Shown piece after piece: positions 1 to 7,692 of a DNA stretch of 64,000 nucleotides; within the stretch, counting starts at the first letter, position 1; each line of letters starts with the position of its first letter. The stretch is from Sporosarcina sp. ZBG7A (GTDB taxonomy: Bacteria > Bacillota > Bacilli > Bacillales_A > Planococcaceae), in NCBI RefSeq assembly GCF_000813425.1, contig NZ_JWIB01000010.1, forward strand, positions 1 to 64,000, given 5' to 3'. A program made the position numbers and the translations under genes. The notes below the pieces were generated by a model. It had not been told where the DNA came from. It made no database searches and was given only the letters and a program-made list of their open reading frames with translations.

Positions 1-40
1 GCCTTAATTTCAGCAAAGTACGCTAAAATACGGCAAATCG

Positions 41-108
41 AACTCTTCGTTGTTCGATTGGCTGAGAGCAAGCCCCTCGGAAAGCGTCCGCTCGCAGCGA
101 AAATCAAC
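41..108. repeat. Dispersed intergenic repeat-like sequence, partial
   Basis: This stretch opens with the short hairpin AATCGAAC/GTTCGATT (38-61 region) and runs into a GC-rich tract ending in CGAAAATCAAC. The tract resembles, from memory, a palindromic intergenic repeat found many times in Bacillales genomes. Only one copy is in this window, so repetition is not shown here. Confidence 0.3.
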
Positions 109-130
109 TTTTCATAGTTAATCCTATTGT

Positions 131-183
131 AAAAGAAAAAGACTGTAGGCAAATCCATGATTTCTGGAGTTTGTCTACAGTCT
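131..183 (-). terminator. Intrinsic terminator of ykwC
   Basis: On the minus strand a stem of about 14 bp (AGACTGTAGACAAA with TTTGCCTACAGTCT, one wobble) is followed by a T-rich run (TTTTTCTTTT). It lies just 3' of the ykwC stop. Confidence 0.75.
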
Positions 184-184
184 G

Positions 185-217
185 AGGGACATGCCTAAAT
201 CGGCGTGTCCCTTTTTT
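185..217 (+). terminator. Intrinsic terminator for transcription entering from the left
   Basis: AGGGACATGCC and GGCGTGTCCCT form an 11-bp stem (one wobble) followed by six T on the plus strand. It would end a plus-strand gene lying left of the window. Confidence 0.65.
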
Positions 218-1077
218 CATTGATAATGTTTGTAGAGAACTTGGGTACCTTTGTCACCGTATCCTTTAGCCATAAGGTCCTCATAAAGACGGATTGCTAG
301 CTGTAATCCTGGAAGATCCAGATCCATGGCGCTCGCTTCATCGAGTGCAATACGCAAATCCTTAAGGAAATGCTTCGTGTAAAAACCAGGCTCGAAATTC
401 CCGGCAAGCATACGAGGTCCAAGATTTGAAAGTGACCAAGAACCTGCAGCTCCTGGAGAGATGGACTCTAAAACGCGTTCTGGATTCAGTTCTGCTTTTT
501 CGGCATATACAAGTGCTTCACAAACACCGATCATATTGGTCGCAATAGCAAGCTGATTGCTCATTTTTGTGTGTTGTCCAGCTCCTGCACTGCCTTGAAG
601 TACAATTTGACTTCCAAATTTCATAAAGATCGGTTTGACTTGTTCAAATACGGACTCGTCTCCGCCACACATAATCGAGAGCGTTCCATTTTTAGCTCCT
701 ACGTCTCCGCCAGAAACAGGAGCATCGAGTGATGTCATTCCTTTTTCAATAGCTGCTTTTTCAATTTTTTTTGCAAGTGCCGGACTAGAGGTCGTCATAT
801 CCACAACAATTTGTCCACTTCTTCCGTTAGCGACGATACCATCAACATTTAGATAGATTTCTTCAACGTCAGTAGGCATGCCAACCATTGTAAAGATGAG
901 ATCCGCTTGTTGTACAGCCTCAGCGACAGTAGAAGCCCATTTAGCACCTGCAGCAATAAGTGGGTCTGCTTTTCCCTTCGTACGTGTATGTACAGTTACT
1001 GGATATCCAGCTTGAAGCAAATGATTGACGATACTAGCTCCCATTACTCCCGTTCCGATAAATGAAATATTTTTCAT
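217..1077 (-). CDS. ykwC: 3-hydroxyisobutyrate dehydrogenase-family oxidoreductase
   Basis: This 286-residue protein belongs to the beta-hydroxyacid dehydrogenase family (3-hydroxyisobutyrate dehydrogenase, tartronate semialdehyde reductase). The N-terminal Rossmann motif is GTGVMG (residues 8-13), the substrate-binding signature DAPVSGGDVGAKNG lies near residue 120, and the catalytic lysine is in GQHTKMSNQ near 170. Sequence and length fit B. subtilis YkwC well. A strong ribosome site (AAGGGGG) precedes the ATG. The gene stands alone with its own terminator. The physiological substrate cannot be read from the sequence. Confidence 0.9.
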   Translation of the reverse strand: MKNISFIGTGVMGASIVNHLLQAGYPVTVHTRTKGKADPLIAAGAKWASTVAEAVQQADLIFTMVGMPTDVEEIYLNVDGIVANGRSGQIVVDMTTSSPALAKKIEKAAIEKGMTSLDAPVSGGDVGAKNGTLSIMCGGDESVFEQVKPIFMKFGSQIVLQGSAGAGQHTKMSNQLAIATNMIGVCEALVYAEKAELNPERVLESISPGAAGSWSLSNLGPRMLAGNFEPGFYTKHFLKDLRIALDEASAMDLDLPGLQLAIRLYEDLMAKGYGDKGTQVLYKHYQ

Positions 1078-1152
1078 GTTCTAAATCCCCCTTAAAAAAT
1101 AGTGACACTATACTAATAATACTCTAAAATGCACCGCATTTCTTGCTAAGAA

Positions 1153-1184
1153 CAAAAAAGAGACGGCCCTGGGAAAGGACCGTC
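1153..1184 (-). terminator. Intrinsic terminator of the Spo0E-like gene
   Basis: On the minus strand GACGGTCC/GGCCGTC closes an 8-nt loop and is followed by CTTTTTT. Confidence 0.75.
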
Positions 1185-1256
1185 GTCAAAAGGGGGAAAT
1201 GAGAATGTAGCTGTGTTCAATTGTAGTATCCCCCTTCGTCAGAGTTCTAAACACAT

Positions 1257-1466
1257 TCAGCCAAATTTTTCACTTTTTATTTTTATTTTTCTGTCTAAAC
1301 TACTATTTTTAGCAACAGAGCTCTTTTCATCGTATGAATAGTCATTCAATAAGTGATCCAATTCCACGCTCAGTTTGACCGTCTCATTGGAGGATAGCCC
1401 TTTTTCCTCTGCAGTCTTCAAGAGTTCCCTGCGAATAAATTCAATTTTGTATTCCAGATTATCCAT
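1257..1466 (-). CDS. Spo0E-family aspartyl-phosphate phosphatase
   Basis: This 69-residue protein has the Spo0E-family signature LSVELDHLLNDY near residues 32-43, in which the SxELD core marks phosphatases of phosphorylated Spo0A. Such proteins drain the sporulation phosphorelay and delay entry into sporulation. The length is typical of the short Spo0E/YnzD/YisI group. A clear GGGAGGG precedes the ATG at 1466. The gene is monocistronic. The target (Spo0A~P) is inferred from the family; the motif is visible. Confidence 0.88.
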   Translation of the reverse strand: MDNLEYKIEFIRRELLKTAEEKGLSSNETVKLSVELDHLLNDYSYDEKSSVAKNSSLDRKIKIKSEKFG

Positions 1467-1608
1467 AGACAGCCCTCCCGACGATTAATTACAAAGCTTA
1501 ATATATATTATCATATAGCCAATTTTTTTGTGTCAAAACCTTTCGACAATTCGCGACAAATAAATGTCGAAACAATAATAATTTGTACATTCTCTCATTT
1601 CGTGATAC

Positions 1609-1638
1609 TTTACCTGTATTGCTTTTGTTAAGTATACT
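1609..1638 (+). promoter_or_regulatory. Candidate promoter of ykvS
   Basis: A weak -35 TTTACC (1609-1614) is 18 bp from TATACT (1633-1638). Transcription starting near 1645 would exclude the upstream ATG at 1639 and favours the start at 1672. Confidence 0.4.
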
Positions 1639-1671
1639 ATGATTAATCAGTTACAGAAGGAGTTGAATCAG

Positions 1672-1878
1672 ATGGAAGAAATGGAAGAGTTGAACATCGC
1701 AGAAGTTGGGACCATTATTGAGTTTAAAGATGGTTTACAGGGGATTGTAGAAAAAGTGAATGATAACTCGGTTATTGTGAACTTAACGTATATGGAGAAC
1801 TTCGAGGATCTTGGTCTTGAAGAAAAAACAGTTGTGAACCATAAACGCTACACCATCCTTCATAAAAAAGAAAATTGA
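1672..1878 (+). CDS. ykvS: YkvS-family (DUF2187) small protein
   Basis: This protein of about 68 residues is rich in beta structure and contains the DUF2187 core (EVGTIIEFKDGLQGIVEKV). The family is conserved in Bacillales and has no established biochemical role; the fold suggests a KOW/Sm-like barrel. The reading frame is open from an ATG at 1639, but the ATG at 1672 has AGAAGGAG nine bases upstream and is preferred. A lipoprotein gene follows after 49 bp and may share the transcript. Confidence 0.75.
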   Translation: MEEMEELNIAEVGTIIEFKDGLQGIVEKVNDNSVIVNLTYMENFEDLGLEEKTVVNHKRYTILHKKEN

Positions 1879-1927
1879 AACTTTTATTGTGAATTCGCGT
1901 CACATTTAGTAAGGAGGAGTTAACCGT

Positions 1928-2659
1928 ATGAAAAACAAAAAATTACTTTACACAGCATTGTCTGCCTCATTATTATTAGCCGCTTGTGGAACAGATACGA
2001 GTGAGGAGGACAACGATAAGCAGTCAATTGAAAATACTGAACAAGCTGCTGATACCGGCACAGAAGAAACTGAATCTACTGATGGTGAATCTGGTGGAGC
2101 AGAGGGAACAGATACGACTAATGACGAGAACGCTACAAGCGAAGATGAAGTGACGGAAGAAGATTCAACAAGTGATGATTCAGATTCCGAAGCGGACAGT
2201 AGTGAAACAGATGGCTCTGCGACGTTAGCAGATGCTGTAGAAACAGAGAGCGATGAACAACCTTTTAAAATGCAAGTGCTACCTACTTATGAATTGACGA
2301 GTGAAGAGCCTGGACGTGACATTCTTTATTTAAAAGAACAAGAAGATAAGTATATGGTTATCAAAACTATGCAAGCTTCTGAAACTGATTTAGACAAAGC
2401 TGTCGAAAATATGACAGAAACGCTCGCTGCTACAAGTGCAGATGCGTCTCCTGTTGCATTGACAGACGAAGCACAACTTCCAACTAGTAAAGAACTAGAA
2501 AAAGTACAAGCGTATCGTGTAGCTTCAGCTGAAGGTCCCATTACAGCAATGATCTTCCAAAAAGGAGAGCTAATCGTTCAAGTCATGATGTATGATAACA
2601 ACGATGAAAGCTACTATGAAGAATATTTGAAAATGGCTGAAACGATTCAACCAAAATAA
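1928..2659 (+). CDS. Acidic-linker lipoprotein of unknown function
   Basis: This 243-residue protein begins with a lipoprotein signal ending in the lipobox LLAAC (Cys20), so it should be anchored on the outer face of the membrane. Residues ~21-105 are a low-complexity tract of Asp, Glu, Ser, Thr and Gly that resembles a wall-spanning spacer. A folded domain of about 130 residues follows (starting near FKMQVLPTYEL) and is not recognised. The ribosome site AAGGAGGAG is strong. It may be cotranscribed with ykvS and ends in a shared terminator. Confidence 0.8.
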   Translation: MKNKKLLYTALSASLLLAACGTDTSEEDNDKQSIENTEQAADTGTEETESTDGESGGAEGTDTTNDENATSEDEVTEEDSTSDDSDSEADSSETDGSATLADAVETESDEQPFKMQVLPTYELTSEEPGRDILYLKEQEDKYMVIKTMQASETDLDKAVENMTETLAATSADASPVALTDEAQLPTSKELEKVQAYRVASAEGPITAMIFQKGELIVQVMMYDNNDESYYEEYLKMAETIQPK

Positions 2660-2668
2660 GACCTATAA

Positions 2669-2705
2669 CAAAAAGCTGAACAGCAAATTGCTGTTCAGCT
2701 TTTTG
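2669..2705. terminator. Bidirectional terminator between lipoprotein and marR genes
   Basis: AAAAAGCTGAACAGC and GCTGTTCAGCTTTTT form a 15-bp stem with A and T runs on both sides. It overlaps the last codons of the convergent MarR gene. Confidence 0.85.
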
Positions 2706-3147
2706 TTGAGGACAAATCACGAATGGATACGCCTAACTTTTGAAGCAAACTTGTCGCTTGTTCTTGCTCCTCGTTAGTCAATGATGAGAGTAAATTAGTA
2801 ATGTTCTCTGCATGCCCTGGAAACAATGCATCCATTAACTGTTCCCCTTGTGTAGTAATTTCTACATACGTTACGCGTTTGTCGATAGAATTGACTTCTC
2901 GTTGTAAGTAACCGTTGGACTCCAGTTTATTAATGACATAGGTCATTGAACCGCTACGCATTAAAATCTTTTCCCCAATTTTTTGGATAGGCTGTTTTCC
3001 TTTGTGGTATAACAACTCGAGAACCGCAAACTCAGTCGGATTCAACCCTTTAGATGAGATTAGTCGATTCGTCTCTTCATGCAGCACTTTATTTGCCCGT
3101 GATAGTACTACAAATAATTTTAGTGCGCGTTCGTTTGCTTTCCCCAT
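2695..3147 (-). CDS. MarR-family regulator, MhqR-like
   Basis: This 150-residue protein is a MarR-type winged-helix repressor. The HTH lies around residues 55-80 (PIQKIGEKILMRSGSMTYVI) and the wing at SIDKRVTYVEIT. The motif GLNPTEFAVLELLYHKGKQP closely recalls B. subtilis MhqR, the repressor of quinone-detoxifying dioxygenases, and an orphan kinase gene follows as kinD neighbours mhqR there. No target gene for quinone detoxification lies next to it, so the regulon is not visible. The start has AGGTG upstream. Confidence 0.85.
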   Translation of the reverse strand: MGKANERALKLFVVLSRANKVLHEETNRLISSKGLNPTEFAVLELLYHKGKQPIQKIGEKILMRSGSMTYVINKLESNGYLQREVNSIDKRVTYVEITTQGEQLMDALFPGHAENITNLLSSLTNEEQEQATSLLQKLGVSIRDLSSTKS

Positions 3148-3238
3148 AAAATATTCACCTGCTGTTTTCCAATTTAATCTACGAAATTAGTATAATTGGT
3201 TGAATACCAATTCGTCAAAACTGACCCAATATAAATTA

Positions 3239-4678
3239 TTAATTAGCCGAGGATTGATCGATTATTACACAACTCTCCAAATAATGCTGTGGAAAAACCA
3301 AAGTGAATGTTGTCCCTTTTCCCGCCACACTTGAAACTGCTACTGCTCCACCTAAATCTTCCATTGTCTTTAGTACGAATGGTAGTCCTAGACCGGTCCC
3401 TTCTGGTTTAGAGGTGAAAAAAGGCATGAATATATTTTTAATTTGTAAAGGAGTCATCCCTTTTCCTGTATCTGTAACGGAAAGTGTAAATGAGGTCCCT
3501 TCTGCCTTTTCAAGTTTCAGGGTCAAAATTCCTCCTGGTTCCATAGCCTCGAAGGCATTTTTGAAAACATTCAAAAGAACTTGTTTGATTTTATCCGCAT
3601 TTGAATAGATCATCGAGTTGCAAAAAGACGCATCTTGCCAGTCAATGTGAATCGATTCAAACATCGCTTTCGGCTTCATTATCTCCAGCACTTTTGTAAT
3701 AAGTACTCCTAAAGATACCTCAGAAATTTTTTCTTCCGATGGTTTCGATAACATGAGCATTTCATTCAGAATGGCTTCCATACGTTTTAGCTCGTCGTCC
3801 ACGACGGACAAATATTTCGCTGTATCTCCTGTTGCAGTCACTTCCATCAACTGCACAAATCCTTTTAACGTCGTCATCGGATTACGGATTTCATGTGCAA
3901 TACTTGCTGCCATTTGTCCTACTGTTGACAAGGATCCGGAATGATCCAGCTTTCTGCGAAGCATTTCAATCTCGGTACAATCTTGTATTTCCACGATATA
4001 CAAGTCGCTATCGCTATTATACACGGCATGAATCTCAAAAAATTGAATCGTATTCGGTTCATCTTCAAATCGTTCTTTGATGGTGACTTCTCCAATAGTA
4101 TGAAGTGTTTTTATATATGCCTCATACTGGGCCTCTGCATTCCTCTTTTGCGTGTTGAACTTTCTATACAACGATTGAGCACGTTTTCCAATAACCGCAT
4201 TCCTTGTTAGGTTAAATAATTCACTAACTCGATTATTGACATCAATAATGTGCCCTTCACGATTGACAATCATTGTTAACCTTGAGGCATGCGTAAAGCA
4301 CCCTAAATAATCAGCTATTGGTAGTTCTGTACAAATTGATGGCAACACAAAAGTAACTAAAGCTTGCTGCGTTTGGTTTGAATAAAATATATTTGTTTTA
4401 CATAAACACTCAACATTTCCTTCAGAAATCAAAGCGAGGTCATCTAATATAATTTCTTTTGTTTCAGTGCATTCTTGCTTGAAGTCATTCCAGCTGCGTA
4501 AACCATCTCTTTTAAGTAACGATAAAAAGTTATCGTTTTGTCCCAACGAAAACTTTTTACAAAATAAGAAATTTGCCTCAGCAATGACACCATCCATACT
4601 GACCAAAATACAAGGGTGACGATTGTCGGTAACGAAAAGTGATCCATAACTATTCACATTTTCTAATTGTTCAAGCAT
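3239..4678 (-). CDS. Orphan PAS histidine kinase, sporulation-kinase type
   Basis: This 479-residue kinase has no transmembrane segment. Its N-terminal half contains at least one PAS domain (around GHIIDVNNRVSELFNLTRN, residues ~143-161) and probably a degenerate PAS before it. The HisKA phosphoacceptor box is SIAHEIRNPMTTLKGF near residue 260, and the ATPase domain shows NVFKNAFEAM (N box), DTGKGM (G1) and GTGLGL (G2). The H-box type and the lack of a neighbouring response regulator fit the KinA/KinE group feeding Spo0F. That role is inferred. GGGAGGG precedes the start. Confidence 0.85.
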   Translation of the reverse strand: MLEQLENVNSYGSLFVTDNRHPCILVSMDGVIAEANFLFCKKFSLGQNDNFLSLLKRDGLRSWNDFKQECTETKEIILDDLALISEGNVECLCKTNIFYSNQTQQALVTFVLPSICTELPIADYLGCFTHASRLTMIVNREGHIIDVNNRVSELFNLTRNAVIGKRAQSLYRKFNTQKRNAEAQYEAYIKTLHTIGEVTIKERFEDEPNTIQFFEIHAVYNSDSDLYIVEIQDCTEIEMLRRKLDHSGSLSTVGQMAASIAHEIRNPMTTLKGFVQLMEVTATGDTAKYLSVVDDELKRMEAILNEMLMLSKPSEEKISEVSLGVLITKVLEIMKPKAMFESIHIDWQDASFCNSMIYSNADKIKQVLLNVFKNAFEAMEPGGILTLKLEKAEGTSFTLSVTDTGKGMTPLQIKNIFMPFFTSKPEGTGLGLPFVLKTMEDLGGAVAVSSVAGKGTTFTLVFPQHYLESCVIIDQSSAN

Positions 4679-4902
4679 TCTATACCCTCCCGAGACTGTT
4701 TAGACAAGATATGAAATAGCACCAAATGTTATAACTTACATAAATAAACGGTTCAAAGTGTATAATTCAGATTATTCCATATTTCCATAATTCATTATAT
4801 AGGCCTTAAGAATTATATTGTTCTAATTTTCTTCCATACAAGGTTATTCAAAGAAATGCAGAATCATTTAATTGAACCTTCTGCAAATTCTCTAATTTTC
4901 CT

Positions 4903-6252
4903 TCACCCTATAATTACTCGCTCTTTTGGATATCGGAAAGAAGTTTTATTTACTTTTCCACCTAGTGTGAATAGGAAAGAAATAAGTCCCACTCGCCCAA
5001 TGAACATAAGTGCCATGATAATAACCTTGCCCGGTACAGATAAATCGGAAGTAATACCAAGAGACATGCCGCACGTTCCGAATGCAGAGGTTATTTCAAA
5101 CAACAATGAGACCACTGGTACTCCGGGCTCCGTTACTAACATTATGAGAAGGGCAGTCATTACCATGAAGCCCGCTAGCAAAATGACGGCATACGATCTA
5201 AAAATGTCGACAAGCTTGATACGTCGTTTGAAAATGTGAATAACATCTTTCCCTTTTGCAAAGTTAATGAGAAATAGTACTGCGATAGCAAATGTCGTAG
5301 TTCGAATTCCCCCACCGACTGAACTTGGGGATGCACCGATAAACATCAATGAACTGATTACAATATCCGTCGCATCACTAAAGCTAGTAATATCATATGT
5401 TGTTAAACCCGCAGATCGTGCTGAAACAGAGTGAAATAAGGAAGAAAAGATCTTTTCATGCCAAGACATTCCTTTAAAAGAATGAAATGACTCTAAAATA
5501 TAGATCATTACCGCACCTACTAACAACAGGATTCCGAATGTAGATGTCGTAATTTTGGTAAATAGCGAAAAACGAAAATGAGGAACCTTTTTTGAAAAGA
5601 AACTTTTTACTTCTACAAGAACTGGGAATCCGATAGCTCCTAAGATAATTAATACCATAATAACAGTTTGTACAAAATAGTCATTGAAATACGGCAACAA
5701 AGAAGCATCTGTAATGTCGAATCCAGCATTCGTTGTAGCAGAAACTGATAAAAACATTCCATTTAATAGTGCGTCAGAAAAACTATCGTAGAGAGGCATA
5801 ATGTAAATGGTCAGGATAATTCCACCAATTAGCTCAATCAGAAAAATAATCCGTACAATTTGTTTAATCAATTGTACGACTCCAGCTAGTGAGTACTGAT
5901 TATGATCCACCATAATGAGCTGTCGTTCCCGTAACCCTATACGTTTTTTTACGAGTAACCAGAAAAACGTACCGATTGACATAATCCCGATTCCGCCTAT
6001 TTGCAGAACGAGCATTAGCATACATAGTCCGAAAACAGTATACGTACCTGCAATACTAATCGGCGTCAGTCCGGTGACGCTGACAGCACTTACAGATGTA
6101 AATAAACTATCGATAAAAGAAACCTTCACACCGGGTTTATAAACGCCTGGTAGATTCAACAATAGAAAAGAAAATGCGATTGCTAAAAAATAATAAAACA
6201 CAATTATTTGAGCTGGTGTGAATCTGTGTAAAGTATCACGATTAAATTTCAT
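4903..6252 (-). CDS. ktrD: Ktr potassium uptake channel subunit D
   Basis: This 449-residue membrane protein of the TrkH/KtrB superfamily has four pore loops, each with the selectivity-filter glycine: SVTGLTP, ATTNAGFD, ARSAGLTT and FGTCGMS. It forms the K+ (Na+-coupled) pore and works with a cytosolic RCK subunit (KtrC in B. subtilis), which is not in this window. The ends (LPGVYKPGVK, YPKERVIIG) and GASPSSVGGGIRTTTFA match B. subtilis KtrD better than KtrB, and the length is identical to KtrD as recalled. Confidence 0.92.
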   Translation of the reverse strand: MKFNRDTLHRFTPAQIIVFYYFLAIAFSFLLLNLPGVYKPGVKVSFIDSLFTSVSAVSVTGLTPISIAGTYTVFGLCMLMLVLQIGGIGIMSIGTFFWLLVKKRIGLRERQLIMVDHNQYSLAGVVQLIKQIVRIIFLIELIGGIILTIYIMPLYDSFSDALLNGMFLSVSATTNAGFDITDASLLPYFNDYFVQTVIMVLIILGAIGFPVLVEVKSFFSKKVPHFRFSLFTKITTSTFGILLLVGAVMIYILESFHSFKGMSWHEKIFSSLFHSVSARSAGLTTYDITSFSDATDIVISSLMFIGASPSSVGGGIRTTTFAIAVLFLINFAKGKDVIHIFKRRIKLVDIFRSYAVILLAGFMVMTALLIMLVTEPGVPVVSLLFEITSAFGTCGMSLGITSDLSVPGKVIIMALMFIGRVGLISFLFTLGGKVNKTSFRYPKERVIIG

Positions 6253-6416
6253 TTTTGTATCCGATCCTTTCCTTCAGGAGGACATAATCATACCATATTC
6301 GAATTTATCCTGTCAGAAAAATTCGGTACTCTTTTAGCATCGGTTGCAAGTTTCATTTTCAGTCACCTTATTTATCCCCTAAAGTAGCATCTACATAGTT
6401 TTATGTACAAGCTAAT

Positions 6417-6466
6417 CAAAAAAAACTGTCTAGCGCGAGAAATATCTCTCGCGTTGGACAGTTTTA
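6417..6466 (-). terminator. Terminator of the ykoY-type gene
   Basis: AAAACTGTC and GACAGTTTT plus the inner GCGAGA/TCTCGC pairs form a long hairpin followed on the minus strand by a run of T. Confidence 0.85.
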
Positions 6467-6472
6467 GAATCG

Positions 6473-7231
6473 TTACTTCGAAGTTTTTCGATTACTTGCA
6501 ACAGCAGTTAAGTATCCGCCTATTGCGATGGCTGCAAGGACAGACCAGAAAATAAGTTTCCACGTAAGAGAGTGTGGAAATTCTGTATCGAGAATCTGAA
6601 CATTAGGATGCGCAAGTGTCATTACAGCAAGTTTAACACCTACCCAGCCAACAATAAGGAAGGCAGCTGTTTCAAGTGCTGGAAACTTCTCAAGCAATGT
6701 TACAAATTGACGAGCTGCAAATCGGATCATGATAAGACCGATAATTCCACCAATTAGCATGACGGTGAATTGTCCACCATTAATGCCACCGATGTGGAAG
6801 TTTCCTAGTTCTGGAAGTGTTACTGCAAGTGCTACCGCTGCAAGCATAGAGTCTAGTGCAAATGCGATATCCGCAAGTTCCACTTTCAATACAGTAAACC
6901 AGAAACCGGACTCTTTCCTTTTTTTCTTAGTTGGATCGGGATTTTTATGATGTTTTTGGTCGTAAATGTTTTTTGCTGAAATATACAATAGGTAAACTGC
7001 ACCTAGTGCTTGAATTTCCCAATAATTCACCAGGTACGTGATGAAAAATAGAGCTGTAAATCTGAAAACAAATGCCCCTAATAGTCCGTAGAACAATGCT
7101 TTCTGCTGTTGTACTTTTGGAAGGTGTTTCACCATAACCGCCATAACAACAGCGTTATCTGCTGCGAGTAGGCCTTCCAAAACAATTAGTACAAGTAGTA
7201 CCCACGCGTATTCAAAGAAAATCGTTTCCAA
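6473..7231 (-). CDS. ykoY: TerC-family membrane protein YkoY, manganese-linked
   Basis: This TerC-family integral membrane protein of about 252 residues has seven or so transmembrane helices and the conserved acidic motifs LLAADNAVV and ELADIAFALDS. In B. subtilis the YkoY/YceF proteins are implicated in Mn2+ efflux and metalation of secreted proteins. An earlier in-frame TTG exists at 7255, but AAGGAGG at 7246-7240 lies inside that extension and is 8 nt from the TTG at 7231, which gives the usual short N-terminus before the first helix. A Mn2+ riboswitch sits directly upstream. Confidence 0.9.
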   Translation of the reverse strand: METIFFEYAWVLLVLIVLEGLLAADNAVVMAVMVKHLPKVQQQKALFYGLLGAFVFRFTALFFITYLVNYWEIQALGAVYLLYISAKNIYDQKHHKNPDPTKKKRKESGFWFTVLKVELADIAFALDSMLAAVALAVTLPELGNFHIGGINGGQFTVMLIGGIIGLIMIRFAARQFVTLLEKFPALETAAFLIVGWVGVKLAVMTLAHPNVQILDTEFPHSLTWKLIFWSVLAAIAIGGYLTAVASNRKTSK

Positions 7232-7255
7232 CAAAAATTCCTCCTTTTTATTCAA

Positions 7256-7290
7256 TCAAAAAAACCCTCACCTAATAAAAGGCAAAGGTC
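7256..7290 (-). terminator. Riboswitch-controlled terminator of ykoY
   Basis: The 3' strand of the aptamer (ACCTTTGCCT) can pair with AGGTGAGGGT, allowing three G-U pairs, and a run of seven T follows. Pairing of the same aptamer strand in the ligand-bound fold would prevent the terminator, which fits a metal-induced ON switch. Confidence 0.75.
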
Positions 7291-7410
7291 TCGCTAAGTC
7301 GGAATTTGTAAAAAATCCAGCTATCATAACCGATGGTGCACTATCACCATGTATTGACGACTATGAAATAGGTTTCCCTATAGCTACTCCCCTTTGACAA
7401 ACGTCAAAGA
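7281..7410 (-). promoter_or_regulatory. yybP-ykoY manganese riboswitch
   Basis: On the minus strand the leader carries the family hallmarks: it opens with CAAAGGGGAGTAGC and closes with GCGAGACCTTTGCC, with two internal hairpin arms between. This is the yybP-ykoY aptamer, which binds Mn2+. It lies directly before a TerC/YkoY gene, its classical target. The terminator just downstream shares the aptamer's 3' strand. Confidence 0.93.
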
Positions 7411-7440
7411 CATTCAGTTGTTGGGTACTTTTCTCCCTTT

Positions 7441-7469
7441 ATTATACTAATCATCAGCTGTTCTGTAAA
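7441..7469 (-). promoter_or_regulatory. Sigma-A promoter of ykoY
   Basis: On the minus strand TTTACA and TATAAT are separated by exactly 17 bp. Transcription would start near 7434, about 25 nt before the aptamer. The stretch from 7470 to 7650 shows nothing further. Confidence 0.75.
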
Positions 7470-7650
7470 CTAAACATCCGCTTTTTCAAATAAGTTTCTT
7501 CTCGATGTTTTAGTTTCGACACAATCAATACCAATCAGGAGAATCGAATTTTGTAGCTGCTTTTTTTCAATCAAAACATTCCTTTGCAGATACTCACATT
7601 ATATGAAACATCGGTACATTCTATGAATGTCTGTCCTATTCATACCATAC

Positions 7651-7683
7651 AAAAAAGCAGAGGGATCTTTTCCTCTGCTTTTA
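7651..7683. terminator. Terminator of the RND transporter gene
   Basis: AAAAAAGCAGAGG and CCTCTGCTTTT enclose an 8-nt loop. On the minus strand the stem is followed by six T. Confidence 0.85.
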
Positions 7684-7692
7684 AGTCAACTT

